In this document: positions 8,651 to 19,784 of the stretch, piece after piece
Layout of the letters: each line of letters begins with the position of its first letter
How positions within the stretch are numbered: the stretch's first letter is position 1
Source of the DNA: Calendula officinalis
Lineage: Eukaryota; Streptophyta; Magnoliopsida; Asterales; Asteraceae
Direction of reading: 5' to 3'
Length of the DNA stretch: 64,000 bases
Assembly (NCBI GenBank): GCA_963853835.1
Contig: OY970822.1
Location: forward strand, 91,612,000 to 91,675,999
Made by a program: the position numbers and the translations under genes
The notes under the pieces: model-generated
The model's input: the letters and a program-made list of their open reading frames with translations, nothing else
What the model was told of the DNA's origin: nothing
Databases searched by the model: none

Positions 8651-9485
8651 CAGTTATAACAGTAGCAGTAGTAGCAGGAGTTGGAGCAGTAGCAGTAGCA
8701 GCAGTAGCATTAGTAGTAGCAGCAGCAGTAGTAGCTGCAGCAATAATAGCAGTAGCAGTAGTAGCAGTAGCAGCAGGAGTCGGAGCAGTAGCAGTAGCAT
8801 CAGTAGCATTAGTAGTAGCAGCAGTAGTAGCTGCAGCAGTAATAGCAGTTGCAGTAGTAGCAGTAGCAGCAGGAGTCGGAGCAGTAGCAGTAGCAGTAGT
8901 AGGAGTTGCAGCAGCAGCAGCAGTAGCAGTTGCAGTAGGAGCAGTAGCAAAAGTAGTAGTAGCAGCAGTAGCAGCAGCAGTAATAGCTATAGCAGTAGTA
9001 GCAGTAGTAGCAGTAGGAGCAGCAGCAGCAGTAGCAGTAGCGGTAGTAGCAGTAGTAGGAGTAGGAGCAGTAGTAGTAGTAGCAGTAGTAGCAATATCAG
9101 TAGCAGCAGGAATAGGAGCAGTAGCAGTAGCAGCAGCAGTAGCAGTAGCTGTAGCAGTAGCAGTAGTAGGAGCAGAAGTAGCAGCAGTAGTAGTAGCAGT
9201 AGTAGTAGCAGTAGCAGCTGTAGTAGCAGCAGCAGTAATAGCAGTAGCAGCAGTAGCAGCAGGAGTAGGAGCAGTAGCAGTAGCAGCAGCAGCAGTTGTA
9301 GTAGCAGTAGTAGTAGCAGTAGCAGCAGTAGCAGTAGCGTAAATAGCAGTAGCAGTAGCAGCAGGAGTAGTAGCAGCAGCAGCAGCAGTAGCAGTAGCAG
9401 TAGCTTGAGTTGGAGCAGCAGCAGTAGCAGCAGCAGCAGTAACAGTAGCAGCAGTAGCAGTAGCCGTAGCAGTAGCAGTAGCCAT
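8316..9485 (-). CDS. Candidate Ala/Thr-rich open frame, 389 codons, cut by the 8369 junction
   Basis: Begins at the M at 9483-9485 (MATATATATATAATVTA), carries an APTQ and an IYATAT word typical of the inner-M sub-repeat, and ends soon after the 8369 junction as a short Cys/Tyr tail. The Ala/Thr phase continues upstream without a stop to 11561, but the second Met of this pair at 10266 is mutated to Ile. Truncated relative to its equivalents in other units. Confidence 0.12.
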   Translation of the reverse strand: MATATATATATAATVTAAAATAAAPTQATATATAAAAATTPAATATAIYATATAATATTTATTTAAAATATAPTPAATAATAITAAATTAATATTTATTTAATSAPTTATATATATAAATATAPIPAATDIATTATTTTAPTPTTATTATATAAAAPTATTATTAIAITAAATAATTTFATAPTATATAAAAATPTTATATAPTPAATATTATAITAAATTAATTNATDATATAPTPAATATTATAIIAAATTAAATTNATAATATAPTPATTATVITVAATTAAATATTTATTTATAASTATATATPTTATATADVATAASTAAATAAAATTATITAAPTPVATATYQTTTTTTATATAATTATGAATTTAYCNCYCNSYYCYCYCYC

Positions 9486-12400
9486 AGCAGGAGCTGTAGC
9501 AGTAGCATGAGCTGTAGCACTAGCACTAACAGTAGCAGTAGCAACAACAGCAGCAGCAACAGCAATAGCAGTAGAAGTAGCTTTTACAGTAGCCGTAGAA
9601 GCAACAGCAGCAGCAGTAGCAGTAGCAGGAGCAGGAGCAGTAGCAGTAGCAGCAGCAGTAGCAGCAGCAACACCAGCAGTAGCAGCAACAGTAGCAGTAG
9701 CAGTAGCAGCAGCGCTAGTAGCCGCAGCAGCTGTAGCAACAGTAGTAGCGGTAGAAGTAGTAGCAGTAGTAGGAGTAGGAGCAAAAGTAGCAGTAGTAGC
9801 AGTAGTAGCAGTAGGAGCAGTAGTAGCAGTAGTCTGAGTAGTAGTAGCAGGAGTAGGAGCAGTAACATTATTAGCAGCCGCAGTAGCAGTAGTAGTAGCA
9901 GTAGTAGGAGTAGGAGCAGCAGTAGTAGCAGTAGCAACAGCTGTAGGAGCAGCACTAGGAGAAGTAGTAGCAGTATTCTGAGTAGCAGCAGTAGCAGTAG
10001 TAGATGTAGCAGCAGGAGTAGGAGCAGTAGCAGCAGCAGCAGTAGCAGTAGTAGGAGTTGCAGCAGCAATACCAGCAGTAGCAGTAGTACTAGCAGTAGC
10101 AGCAGTAGCAGTAGCAGTAGCATAAATAGCAGTAGCAGTAGCAGTAGGAGTAGTAGTTGTAGCAGCAGCAGCAGCAGTAGCAGTAGCTTCAGTTGGAGCA
10201 GCAGCAGTAGGAGCTGTAGCAGTAGTAGTAGCAGCAGTATCGGTAGCCGTAGCAGTAGCAGTAGCTATAGCAGGAGCTGTAGCAGTAGCATGAGCTGTAG
10301 CAGTAGCACTAGCAGCACCAGTAGCAACAACAGCAGCAGTAGCAGCAACAGCAGCCGTAGCAGCAGCAACAGCAATAGCAATAGAAGTAGCAGTTACGGT
10401 AGCCGTAGAAGCAACAACAGCAGTAGCAGTAGCAGTAGCAGGAGCAGTAGCAGTAGCAGCAGCAACACCAGCAGTAGCAGCAACAGTAGCAGTAGCAGTA
10501 GCAGCAGCACTAGTAGCAGCAGCAGTAGCAGCAACAGTAGCAGTAGCAGTAGTAGAGGCAGTAGTAGCAGTAGTAGGAGTAGTAGCAGTATCAGCAGGAG
10601 TAGAAGCAGTAGAAATAGCAGTTGCAGTAGTATTAGTAGTAGTAGTAGCACTCGCAGTAGCAGTATTCGTAGCAGCAGCAGCAGCAGTAGCACCAGCAGC
10701 AGCAGTAGTAGTAGCAGTAGTTTGAGTAGTAGCAGTAACAACAGGAGGTGGAGCAGCAGCAACAGTAGCAGTAACAGCAGCAGTAGTAGCAGCAGCAGTA
10801 GCAGTAGCAGTAGCCGTAGCAGCAGGAGTAGGAGCACCATCAGTAGTAGCAGTAACAACAGCACTAATAGCAGCAGCAGTAGCAGCAGTAGCAGTAGCAG
10901 TAGTAGGAGTCGGGGGAGTAGTAGCAGTAGTAGCAATAGTAGGAGTAGTAGCAGTAGCAACATGAGTAGGAACAGTAGCAGTAGCAGTAGCAGCAGCAGG
11001 AGTAGGAGCAGTAGCAGCAGTAGTAGCAGTAGCAGCAGGAGTAGGAGCAGTAGCAGCAGTAGCAGCAGTAGCTGTAGCAACAGTAGTAGCGGTAGAAGTA
11101 GTAGCAGTAGTAGGAGTAGGAGCAAAAGTAGCAGTAGTAGCAGTAGTAGCAGTAGGAGCAGTAGTAGCAGTAGTCTGAGTAGTAGCAGCAGGAGTAGGAG
11201 CAGTAGAAGTAGTAGCAGCCGCTGTAGCAGTAGCAGTAGTAGGAGTAGGAGCAGCAGCAGTAGTAGCAGTAGCAGCAGCTGTAGGAGCTGAACTAGGAGC
11301 AGTAGTAGCAGTATTCTGAGTAGTAGCAGTAGCAGTAGTAGATGTAGCTGCAGGAGTAGGAGCAGTAGCAGTAGCAGCAGCAGCAGTAGCAGTATTAGGA
11401 GTCGCAGCAGCAGTACCAGCAGTAGCAGTTGCAGTAGCAGTAGTAGTAGCTGTAGCAGCAGTAGCAGTAGCATAAATAGCAGTAGCAGTAGCAGCAGGAG
11501 TAGGAGTAGTAGCTGTAGCAGCAGCAGCAGCAGTAGCAGTAGCTTGAGTTGGAGCAGCAGCGTAGCAGTAGCAGCAGTAGCAGTAGCAGTTGTAGAAGTA
11601 GTAGTAGCAATAGCATGAGCAGCAGCAATAGCATTAGCAGTAGTAGTAGCAGTAGTAGCAGCAGTAGTAGCAGTAGCAGCAGAAGTAGGAGCAGTAGCAG
11701 TAGCAGCAACAATAGCAGTAGCAGTAGCAGTAGTAGCAGCAGTAGCAGTAATAGTAGTTGTAGTCTGAGGAGTAGTAGTAGCAGCAGGAGTAGGAGTAGC
11801 AGCAGTAGTAGCAGTAGCAGCAGTAGTAGTAGCAGCAGTAGAAGCAGCAGTAGCCGTAGTAGCAGTACAGTAGTAGGTGTAGCAGTAGCAATAGCAGTAG
11901 TAGGAGTAGTAGTAGCAGCAGTAGCAGAAGAAATTGCAGCAGCAGCAGTAGCAGCATCAATAGCAGTAGCAGTAGTAGTAGCAGTAGTAGTAGTAGTAGC
12001 AGTACTAGCAGTAGTAGGAGTAGTAGTAGCAACAGTAGCAGTAGTAGGAGTAGGAGCTGTAGTAGCAGTAGTAGCAGTAGGAGCAGTAGTAGCAGTAGTC
12101 TGAGTTGTTGCAGTAGCAGCAGTAGTAGCAGCAACAGTAGCAGTAGCAGCAGCAGCAGTAGCGGTAGCAGTTACAGTAGCCGTAGAAGCAGCAACAACAG
12201 TAGTAGCAGTAGCAGTAGTAGTAGCAGTAACAGTTTCAGTAGCGGTAGCGGAAGCAGTAGCAGTAGCAGCAGTAGCAGTAGCAGCAGTAGCCGTAGCAGT
12301 AGAAGTAGCAGCAGCAGTAGTAGCAGTAGCAGTAGCAACAATAGTAGCAGTAGCAGCAGCAGTAGCAGGAGCAACATCAGTAGCAGTAGTAGTAGAAGTA

Positions 12401-13560
12401 GCAGTAGTAGCAGCAGTAATAGCAGTAGCAGTAGCAGCAGGAGTAGGAGCAACAACAGTAGTAGCAGCAGCAGTAGCAGTAGTAGCAACAGCAGTAGTAG
12501 TAGCAGCAGCAGCAGTAGCAGTTGCAGAAACAGTAGCAGTAGTAGGAGTAGTAGCAGTAGCAGCAGGAGTAGGAGCCGATGTAGTAGGAGCAGCAGCAGT
12601 AGGAGCAGTAGCAGTAGCAGTAGTAGCAGCAGCAGTAGCAGTAGAAGTAGTAGTAGTAGAAGTAGCAGTAGTAGTAGCAGTAGCAGTAGCAGTAGCCGTA
12701 GCAGTAGCAGTAGCAGTAGCAGTAGTTGTAGCAGTAGTAGCAGTAGCAGCAGCTGTAGGAGCAGAAGTTGGAGCAGTAGCAGTAGCAGCACCAGTAGTAG
12801 TAGTAGCAGCAGGAGTAGGAGCAGTAATAGTAGCAGCACCAGTAGCAGTTGTAGCTGCAGTAGCAGTAGCAGTAGTAGTAGTTGTAGTCTGAGGAGTAGC
12901 AGTAGCAACAGGAGTAGGAGCAGCAGTAATAGTAGCAGTAGTAGCAGCAGCAGCAGTAGCAGCAGTAGCAACATCAACAGTAGCAGTAGCAGTAGTAGGA
13001 GTTGCAGTAGCTGTTGCAGTACTAGCAACAGTTGCAGTTGTAGTAGCAGTAGTAGTAGCAGCAGCAGTAGTAGCAGCAGCAGTTATAACAGTAGCAGTAG
13101 TAGCAGGAGTCGGAGTAGTAGCAGTAGCATTAGTAGTAGCAGCAGCAGTAGTAGCTGCATCAATAATAGCAGTAGCAGTAGTAGCAGTAGCAGCAGGAGT
13201 CGGAGCAGTAGCAGTAGCAGCAGTAGCATTAGTAGTAGCAGCAGCAGTAGTAGCTGCAGCAGTAATAGCAGTAGCAGTAGTAGCAGTAATAGCAGCAGCA
13301 GCAGTAGCAGTATTAGGAGTCGCAGCAGCAGTACCAGCAGTAGCAGTTGCAGTTGCAGTAGTAGTAGCTGTAGCAGCAGTAGCAGTAGCATAAATAGCAG
13401 TAGCAGTAGCAGCAGGAGTAGGAGTAGTAGCAGTAGCAGCAGCAGCAGCAGTAGCAGTAGCTTGAGTTGGAGCAGCAGCAGTAGCAGTAGCAGTTGTAGA
13501 AGTAGTAGTAGCAATAGCATGAGCAGCAGCAATAGCAGTAGCAGTTGCAGTAGTAGCAGT

Positions 13561-14180
13561 AATAGTAGTTGTAGTCTGAGGAGTAGCAGTAGCAGCAGGA
13601 GTAGGAGTAGCAGCAGTAGTAGCAGTAGCAGCAGCAGTAGTAGCAGGAGCCGTAGAAGCAGCAGTAGCCGCAGTAGCAGTACAGTAGTAGGAGTAGCAGT
13701 AGCAATAGCAGTAGTAGGAGTAGTAGTAGCAGCAGTAGCAGAAGAAATAGCAGCACCAGCAGTAGCAGCAACAATAGTAGTAGCAGCATCAATAGCAGTA
13801 ACAGTAGTAGTAGCAGTAGTAGTAGTAGTACTAGCAGTAGTAGCAGCAACAATAGCAGTAGCAGTAGCAGTAGTAGCAGCAGTAGCAGTAATAGTAGTTG
13901 TAGTCTGAGGAGTAGCAGTAGCAGCAGGAGTAGGAGTAGCAGCAGTAGTAGCAGTAGCAGCAGCAGTAGTGGCAGGAGTCGTAGAAGCAGAGTAGCCGCA
14001 GTAGCAGTACAGTAGTAGGAGTAGCAGTAGCAATAGCAGTAGTAGGAGTAGTAGTAGCAGCAGTAGCAGATGAAATAGCAGCAGCAGCAGTAGCAGCAAC
14101 AATAGTAGTAGCAGCATCAATAGCAGTAACAGTAGTAGTAGCAGTAGTAGTAGTAGCAGTACTAGCAGTAGTAGCAGTAG
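13561..14180. repeat. Y-Z-Y dimer of about 329 bp, U3
   Basis: The word aatagtagttgtag starts at 13561 and 13890, and Y deletions lie at 13681 and 14009. The second copy alone has the Z deletion (agaagcagagtag at 13983 against agaagcagcagtag), which shortens its period to 328 at that point. Confidence 0.8.
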
Positions 14181-16935
14181 TAGGAATAGTAGTAGCAACA
14201 GTAGCAGTAGTAGGAGTAGGAGCTGTAGTAGCAGTAGTAGCAGTAGGAGCAGTAGTAGCAGTAGTCTGAGTTGTTGCAGTAGCAGCAGGACTAGGAGCAA
14301 CAGAAGTAGTAACAGTAGCAGCAGCAGTATTAGCAGCAACAGTAGCAGTAGCAGCAGCAGCAGTAGCGGTAGCAGTTACAGTAGCCGTAGAAGCAGCAGC
14401 AACAGTAGTAGCAGTAGCAGTAGCAGTAACAATTTCAGTAGCGGTAGCGGAAGCAGTAGCAGTAGCAGCAGTAGCAGTAACAGCAGTAGCAGTAGCCGTA
14501 GCAGTAGCAGTAGCAGTAGCAGTAGCAGCAGTAGTAGCAGTAGCAGTAGCAGCAATAGTAGCAGTAGCAGCAGCAGCAGCAGCAGTAGCAGGAGCAACAT
14601 CAGTAGCAGTAGCAGTAGCAGTAGTAGCAGTAGCAGTAGCAGCAGGAGTAGGAGCAACAACAGTAGTAGCAGCTGCAGTAGCAGTAGCAGCAGCAGAAGT
14701 AGTAGTAGCAGCAGCAGCAGTAGCAATAGCAGAAACAGTAGCAGTAGTAGGAGTAGTAGCAGTAGCAGCAGGAGTATGAGCCGATGTAGTAGGAGCAGCA
14801 GCAGTAGGAGCAGTAGCAGTAGCAGTAGTAGCAGCTGAAGTAGCAGTAGCAGTGGTAGTAGTAGTAGTAGAAGTAGCAGTAGTAGTAGCAGTAGCAGTAG
14901 CCGTCGCAGTAGCAGTAGCAGTAGTAGTAGCAGTAGTAGCAGTAGCAGCAGCTGTAGGAGCAGAAGTTGGAGCAGTAGCAGTAGCAGCACCAGTAGTAGT
15001 AGCAGCAGGAGTAGGAGCAGTAGTAGTAGCAGCACCAGTAGCAGTTGTAGCTGCAGTAGCAGTAGCAGTAGTAGTAGTTGTAGTCTGAGATGTAGCAGTA
15101 GCAACAGGAATAGGAGCAGCAGTAATAGTAGCAGTAGTAGCAGCAGCAGCAGTAGAAGCAGCAGTAGGAGTTGCAGTAGCAGTTGCAGTAGCAGTAGCAG
15201 TAGCAGTAGTAGGAGTTGCAGTAGCAGTTGCAGTACTAGCAGCAGTAGCAGTTGTAGTAGCAGTAGTAGTAGCAGTAGCAGCAGCAGTAGTAGCAGCAGC
15301 AGTTATAACAGTAGCAGTAGTAGCAGGAGTTGGAGCAGTAGCAGTAACAGCAGTGGCATTAGTAGTAGCAGCAGCAGTAGTAGCTGCAGCAATAATAGCA
15401 GTAGCAGTAGTAGCAGTAGCAGCAGGAGTCGGAGCAGTAGCAGTAGCAGCAGTAGCATTAGTAGTAGTAGCAGCAGTAGTAGCTGCAGCAGTAATAGCAG
15501 TTGCAGTAGTAGCAGTAGCAGCAGGAGTCGGAGCAGTAGCAGTAGCAGTAGTAGGAGTTGCATCAGCAACTGCAGTAGCAGTTGTAGTAGGAGCAGTAGC
15601 AGAAGTAGTAGTAGCAGCAGTAGCAGCAGCAGTAATAGCTGTAGCAGTAGTAGCAGTAGGAGCAGCAGCAGCAGCAGTAGCAGTAGCGGTAGTAGCAGTA
15701 GTAGGAGTAGGAGCAGTAGTAGTAGTAGCAGTAGTAGCAATATCAGTAGCAGCAGGAATAGGAGCAGTAGCAGTAGCAGCAGCAGTAGCAGTAGCTGTAG
15801 CAGTAGCAGTAGTAGGAGCAGAAGTAGCAGCAGTAGTAGTAGCAGTAGTAGTAGCAGTAGCAGCTGTAGTAGCAGCAGCAGTAATAGCAGTAGCAGCAGT
15901 AGCAGCAGGAGTAGGAGCAGTAGGAGTAGCAGCAGCAGCAGTTGCAGTAGCAGTAGTAGCAGTAGCAGCAGTAGCAGTAGCGTAAATAGCAGTAGCAGTA
16001 GCAGCAGGAGTAGTAGCAGTAGCAGCAGCAGCAGCAGTAGCAGTAGCAGTAGCTTGAGTTGGAGCAGCAGCAGTAGCAGCAGCAGCAGTAGCAGTAGCAG
16101 CAGTAGCAGTAGCCGTAGCAGTAGCAGTAGCCATAGCAGGAGCTGTAGCAGTAGCATGAGCTGTAGCAGTAGCACTAGCAGTAGCAGTAGCAACAACAGC
16201 AGCAGCAACAGCAATAGAAGTAGAAGTAGCTTTAACAGTAGCCGTAGAAGCAACAGCAGCAGCAGTAGCAGTAGCAGGAGCAGGAGCAGTAGCAGTAGCA
16301 GTAGCAGCAGCAGTAGCAGCAGCAACACCAGCAGTAGCAGCAACAGTAGCAGTAGCAGTAGCAGCAGCGCTAGTAGCCGCAGCAGCTGTAGCAACAGTAG
16401 TAGCGGTAGAAGTAGTAGCAGTAGTAGGAGTAGGAGCAAAAGTAGCAGTAGTAGCAGTAGTACCAGTAGGAGCAGTAGTAGCAGTAGTCTGAGTAGTAGC
16501 AACAGGAGTAGGAGCAGTAACATTATTAGCAGCCGCAGTAGCAGTAGTAGTAGCAGTAGTAGGAGTAGGAGCAGCAGTAGTAGCAGTAGTAACAGCTGTA
16601 GGAGCAGCACTAGGAGAAGTAGTAGCAGTATTCTGAGTAGCAGCAGTAGCAGTAGTAGCTGTAGCAGCAGGAGTAGGAGCAGTAGCAGCAGCAGTAGCAG
16701 TAGTAGGAGTTGCAGCAGCATTACCAGCAGTAGCAGTTGCAGTAGCAGTAGTACTAGCAGTAGCAGCAGTAGCAGTAGCAGTAGCATAAATAGCAGTAGC
16801 AGTAGCAGTAGGAGTAGTAGCTGTAGCAGCAGCAGCAGTAGCAGTAGCAGTAGCTTCAGTTGGAGCAGCAGCAGTAGCAGCTGTAGCAGTAGTAGTAGCA
16901 GCAGTATCGGTAGCCGTAGCAGTAGCAGTAGCCAT
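13831..16935 (-). CDS. Candidate Ala/Thr-rich open frame, 1,034 codons; coding unproven
   Basis: Starts at the outer M of U3 (MATATATATDTAATTT). Ala/Thr phase runs 14011 to 17928. The tail differs from that of the 250-3324 frame: after Y at 14009 there are only six Leu-frame codons before the Z deletion, then a Cys/Tyr-rich tail containing CFYDSCHY and a stop at 13831. The same tail recurs at 34655, 50255 and 58176. The Ala/Thr part has many GCT and ACT codons with third-base variants. No ribosome-binding site or domain is visible. Confidence 0.17.
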   Translation of the reverse strand: MATATATATDTAATTTATAATAAAPTEATATATAAAATATTPTATATAIYATATATAATASTTATATATAGNAAATPTTATAAATAPTPAATATTATAATQNTATTSPSAAPTAVTTATTAAPTPTTATTTATAAANNVTAPTPVATTQTTATTAPTGTTATTATFAPTPTTATTSTATTVATAAAATSAAATATATVAATAGVAAATAAATATATAPAPATATAAAVASTATVKATSTSIAVAAAVVATATASATATAHATATAPAMATATATATATAATATAAAATAAAPTQATATATAAAAATATTPAATATAIYATATAATATTATATAAAATPTAPTPAATAATAITAAATTAATATTTATTTAATSAPTTATATATATAAATATAPIPAATDIATTATTTTAPTPTTATTATATAAAAAPTATTATAITAAATAATTTSATAPTTTATAVADATPTTATATAPTPAATATTATAITAAATTAATTTNATAATATAPTPAATATTATAIIAAATTAAATTNATAVTATAPTPATTATVITAAATTAAATATTTATTTATAASTATATATPTTATATATATATATPTAASTAAAATTATITAAPIPVATATSQTTTTTTATATAATTATGAATTTAPTPAATTTGAATATAPTSAPTAAATATTATTTATATATATATATTTATSTTTTTTATATSAATTATATAPTAAAPTTSAHTPAATATTPTTATVSAIATAAAATTTSAAATATAAATTVVAPTPAATATATTATATATDVAPATAAAAAATATIAATATATTAATATATATATATATAVTATAATATASATATEIVTATATATTVAAASTATVTATATAAAATATVAANTAAATVTTSVAPSPAATATTQTTATTAPTATTATTAPTPTTATVATTIPTTATTASTATTTTATTTVTAIDAATTIVAATAAAAISSATAATTTPTTAIATATPTTVLLLRLLCFYDSCHYCCCYCYYCCYSYSCCYCYSSDYNYYYCYCCYYCYCYCYCCCYYC
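13986..13993. other. Z class and S-word deletions
   Basis: Z is a missing c in agaagcagagtag, with off-phase pairs at 13989, 34813, 50413 and 58334. A separate missing t in the S word (agctgaacagg) shifts phase at 17929 and 38750. Together with X and Y these account for all the phase changes I traced, except the 8369 junction. Confidence 0.8.
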
Positions 16936-19784
16936 AGCAGGAGCTGTAGCAGTAGCACTAGCAGCACCAGTAGCAACAACAGCAGCAGTAGCAGCAACAG
17001 CAGTCGTAGCAGCAGCAACAGCAATAGCAATAGAAGTAGCAGTTACGGTAGCCGTAGAAGCAACAGCAGCAGTAGCAGTAGCAGTAGCAGGAGCAGTAGC
17101 AGTAGCAGCAGCAACACCAGCAGTAGCAGCAACAGTAGCAGTAGCAGTAGCAGCAGCACTAGTAGCAGCAGCAGTAGCAGCAACAGTAGCAGTAGCAGTA
17201 GTAGGAGTAGTAGCAGTATCAGCAGGAGTAGAAGCAGTAGCAATAGGAGTTGCAGTGGTATTAGTAGTAGTAGTAGCACTCGCAGTAGCAGTATTCGTAG
17301 CAGCAGTAGCAGTAGCACCAGCAGCAGTAGTAGTAGCAGTAGTTTGAGTAGTAGCAGTAGCAACAGGAGGTGGAGCAGCAGCAACAGTAGCAGTAACAGC
17401 AGCAGTAGTAGCAGCAGCAGTAGCAGTAGCAGTAGCCGTAGCAGCAGGAGTAGGAGCACCATCAGTAGTAGCAGTAACAACAGCACTAGTAGCAGCAGCA
17501 GTAGCAGCAGCAGTAGCAGCAGCAACAACAGCAGTAGCAGTAGCAGTTGTAGGAGTCGGGGGAGTAGTAGCAGTAGTAGCAATAGTAGGAGTAGTAGCAG
17601 TAGCAACATGAGTAGGAACAGTAGCAGTAGCAGTAGCAGCAGCAGGAGTAGGAGCAGTAGCAGCAGTAGTAGCAGTAGCAGCAGGAGTAAGAGCAGTAGC
17701 AGCAGTAGCAGCAGTAGCTGTAGCAACAGTGGTAGCGGTAGAAGTAGTAGCAGTAGTAGGAGTAGGAGCAAAAGTAGCAGTAGTAGCAGTAGGAGCAGTA
17801 GTAGCAGTAGTCTGAGTAGTAGCAGCAGGAGTAGGAGCAGTAGAAGTAGTAGCAGCCGCTGTAGCAGTAGCAGTAGTAGGAGTAGGAGCAGCAGCAGTAG
17901 TAGCAGTAGCAGCAGCTGTAGGAGCTGAACAGGAGCAGTAATAGCAGTATTCTGAGTAGTAGCAGTTGCAGTAGTAGATGTAGCTGCAGGAGTAGGAGCA
18001 GTAGCAGCAGCAGCAGTAGCAGTATTAGGAGTCGTAGCAGCAGTACCAGCAGTAGCAGTTGCAGTAGCAGTAGTAGTAGCTGTAGCAGCAGTAGCAGTAG
18101 CATAAATAGCAGTAGCAGTAGCAGCAGGAGTAGGAGTAGTAGCTGTAGCAGCAGCAGCAGCAGTAGCAGTAGCTTGAGTTGGAGCAGCAGCGCAGCAGTA
18201 GCAGCAGTAGCAGTAGCAGTTGTAGAAGTAGTAGTAGCAATAGCATGAGCAGCAGCAATAGCATTAGCAGTAGTAGTAGCAGTAGTAGTAGCAGTAGTAG
18301 CAGCAGTAGTAGCAGTAGCAGCAGAAGTAGGAGCAGTAGCAGTAGCAGCAACAATAGCAGTAGCAGTAGCAGTAGTAGCAGCAGTAGCAGTAATAGTAGT
18401 TGTAGTCTGAGGAGTAGCAGTAGCAGCAGGAGTAGGAGTAGCAGCAGTAGTAGCAGTAGCAGCAGTAGTAGCAGCAGTAGAAGCAGCAGTAGCCGTAGTA
18501 GCAGTAGGAGCAGTAGTAGCAGTAGTCTGAGTTGTTGCAGTAGCAGCAGGACTAGGAGCAACAGAAGTAGTAACAGTAGCAGCAGCAGTAGTAGCAGCAA
18601 CAGTAGCAGTAGCAGCAGCAGCAGTAGCGGTAGCAGTTACAGTAGCCGTAGAAGCAGCAACAACAGTAGTAGCAGTAGCAGTAGCAGTAACAGTTTCAGT
18701 AGCGGTAGCGGAAGCAGCAGCAGTAGCAGTAGCAGCAGTAGCAGTAGCAGCAGTAGCCGTAGCAGTAGAAGTAGCAGCAGCAGTAGTAGCAGTAGCAGTA
18801 GCAGTAGCAGCAATAGTAGCAGTAGCAGCAGCAGCAGTAGCAGGAGCAACGTCAGTAGCAGTAGTAGTAGAAGTAGCAGTAGTAGCAGCAGTAATAGCAG
18901 TAGCAGTAGCAGCAGGAGTAGGAGCAACAACAGTAGTAGCAGCAGCAGTAGCAGTAGTAGCAACAGCAGTAGTAGTAGCAGCAGCAGCAGTAGCAGTAGC
19001 AGAAACAGTATCAGTAGTAGGAGTAGTAGCAGTAGCAGCAGGAGTAGGAGCCGATGTAGTAGGAGCAGCAGCAGTAGGAGCAGTAGCAGTAGCAGTAGTA
19101 GCAGCAGTAGTAGCAGTAGCAGTAGTAGTAGTAGAAGTAGCAGTAGTAGTAGCAGTAGCAGTAGCAGTAGCCGTAGCAGTAGCAGTAGTTGTAGCAGTAG
19201 TAGCAGTAGCAGCAGCTGTAGGAGCAGAAGTTGGAGCAGTAGCAGTAGCAGCACCAGTAGTAGTAGTAGCAGCAGGAGTAGGAGCAGTAATAGTAGCAGC
19301 ACCAGTAGCAGTTGTAGCTGCAGTAGCAGTAGCAGTAGTTGTAGTTGTAGTCTGAGGAGTAGCAGTAGCAACAGGAGTAGGAGCAGCAGTAATAGTAGCA
19401 GTAGTAGCAGCAGCAGCAGTAGCAGCAGCAGTAGAAGCAGCAGTAGCAACATCAGCAGTAGCAGTAGTAGGAGTTGCAGTAGCAGTTGCAGTACTAGAAG
19501 CAGTAGCAGTTGTAGTAGCAGTAGTAGTAGCAGCAGCAGTAGTAGCAGCAGCAGTTATAACACTAGCTGTAGTAGCAGGAGTCGGAGCAGTAGCAGTAGC
19601 ATTAGTAGTAGCAGCAGCAGTAGTAGCTGCATTAATAATAGCAGTAGCAGTAGTAGCAGTAACAGCAGGAGTCGGAGCAGTAGCAGTAGCAGCAGTAGCA
19701 TTAGTAGTAGCAGCAGCAGTAGTAGCTGCAGCAGTAATAGCAGTAGCAGTAGTAGCAGTAATAGCAGCAGCAGCAGTAGCAGTA

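Larger units (their letters stand above)
4421..11394. repeat. Higher-order unit U2, chimeric (6,974 bp)
   Basis: Order is T 4421, X 4585, Y 4704, M 6746, then M 9483 and a mutated M at 10266, G5 10912, S 11286. The first 2.3 kb follows U1 closely. Near 6770 it jumps past roughly 150 bases relative to U1, near 6950 it jumps into the aggagtcgg repeat type, and at 8369 there is a junction of a 223-bp local duplication. It looks like a fusion of a U1-type front with the tail of another unit. Confidence 0.75.
11395..18024. repeat. Higher-order unit U3, full landmark set (6,630 bp)
   Basis: Order is T 11395, X 11562, Y 11867, T 13313, Y 13681, Z 13989, Y 14009, M 16132 and 16933, G5 17558, S 17923. 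The S word here is agctgaacagg, one base shorter than agctgaactagg in U1, U2, U7 and U8. From 11702 on, the unit recurs as U5 with an offset growing from 20,758 to about 20,821 bases by small insertions and deletions. Confidence 0.85.

Noticed and set aside
15353..15985. Plus-strand Ala/Val frames of 80 to 210 codons
   Set aside because: They are the GCA/GTA phase of the same triplets, short and ended by frequent single-change stops.
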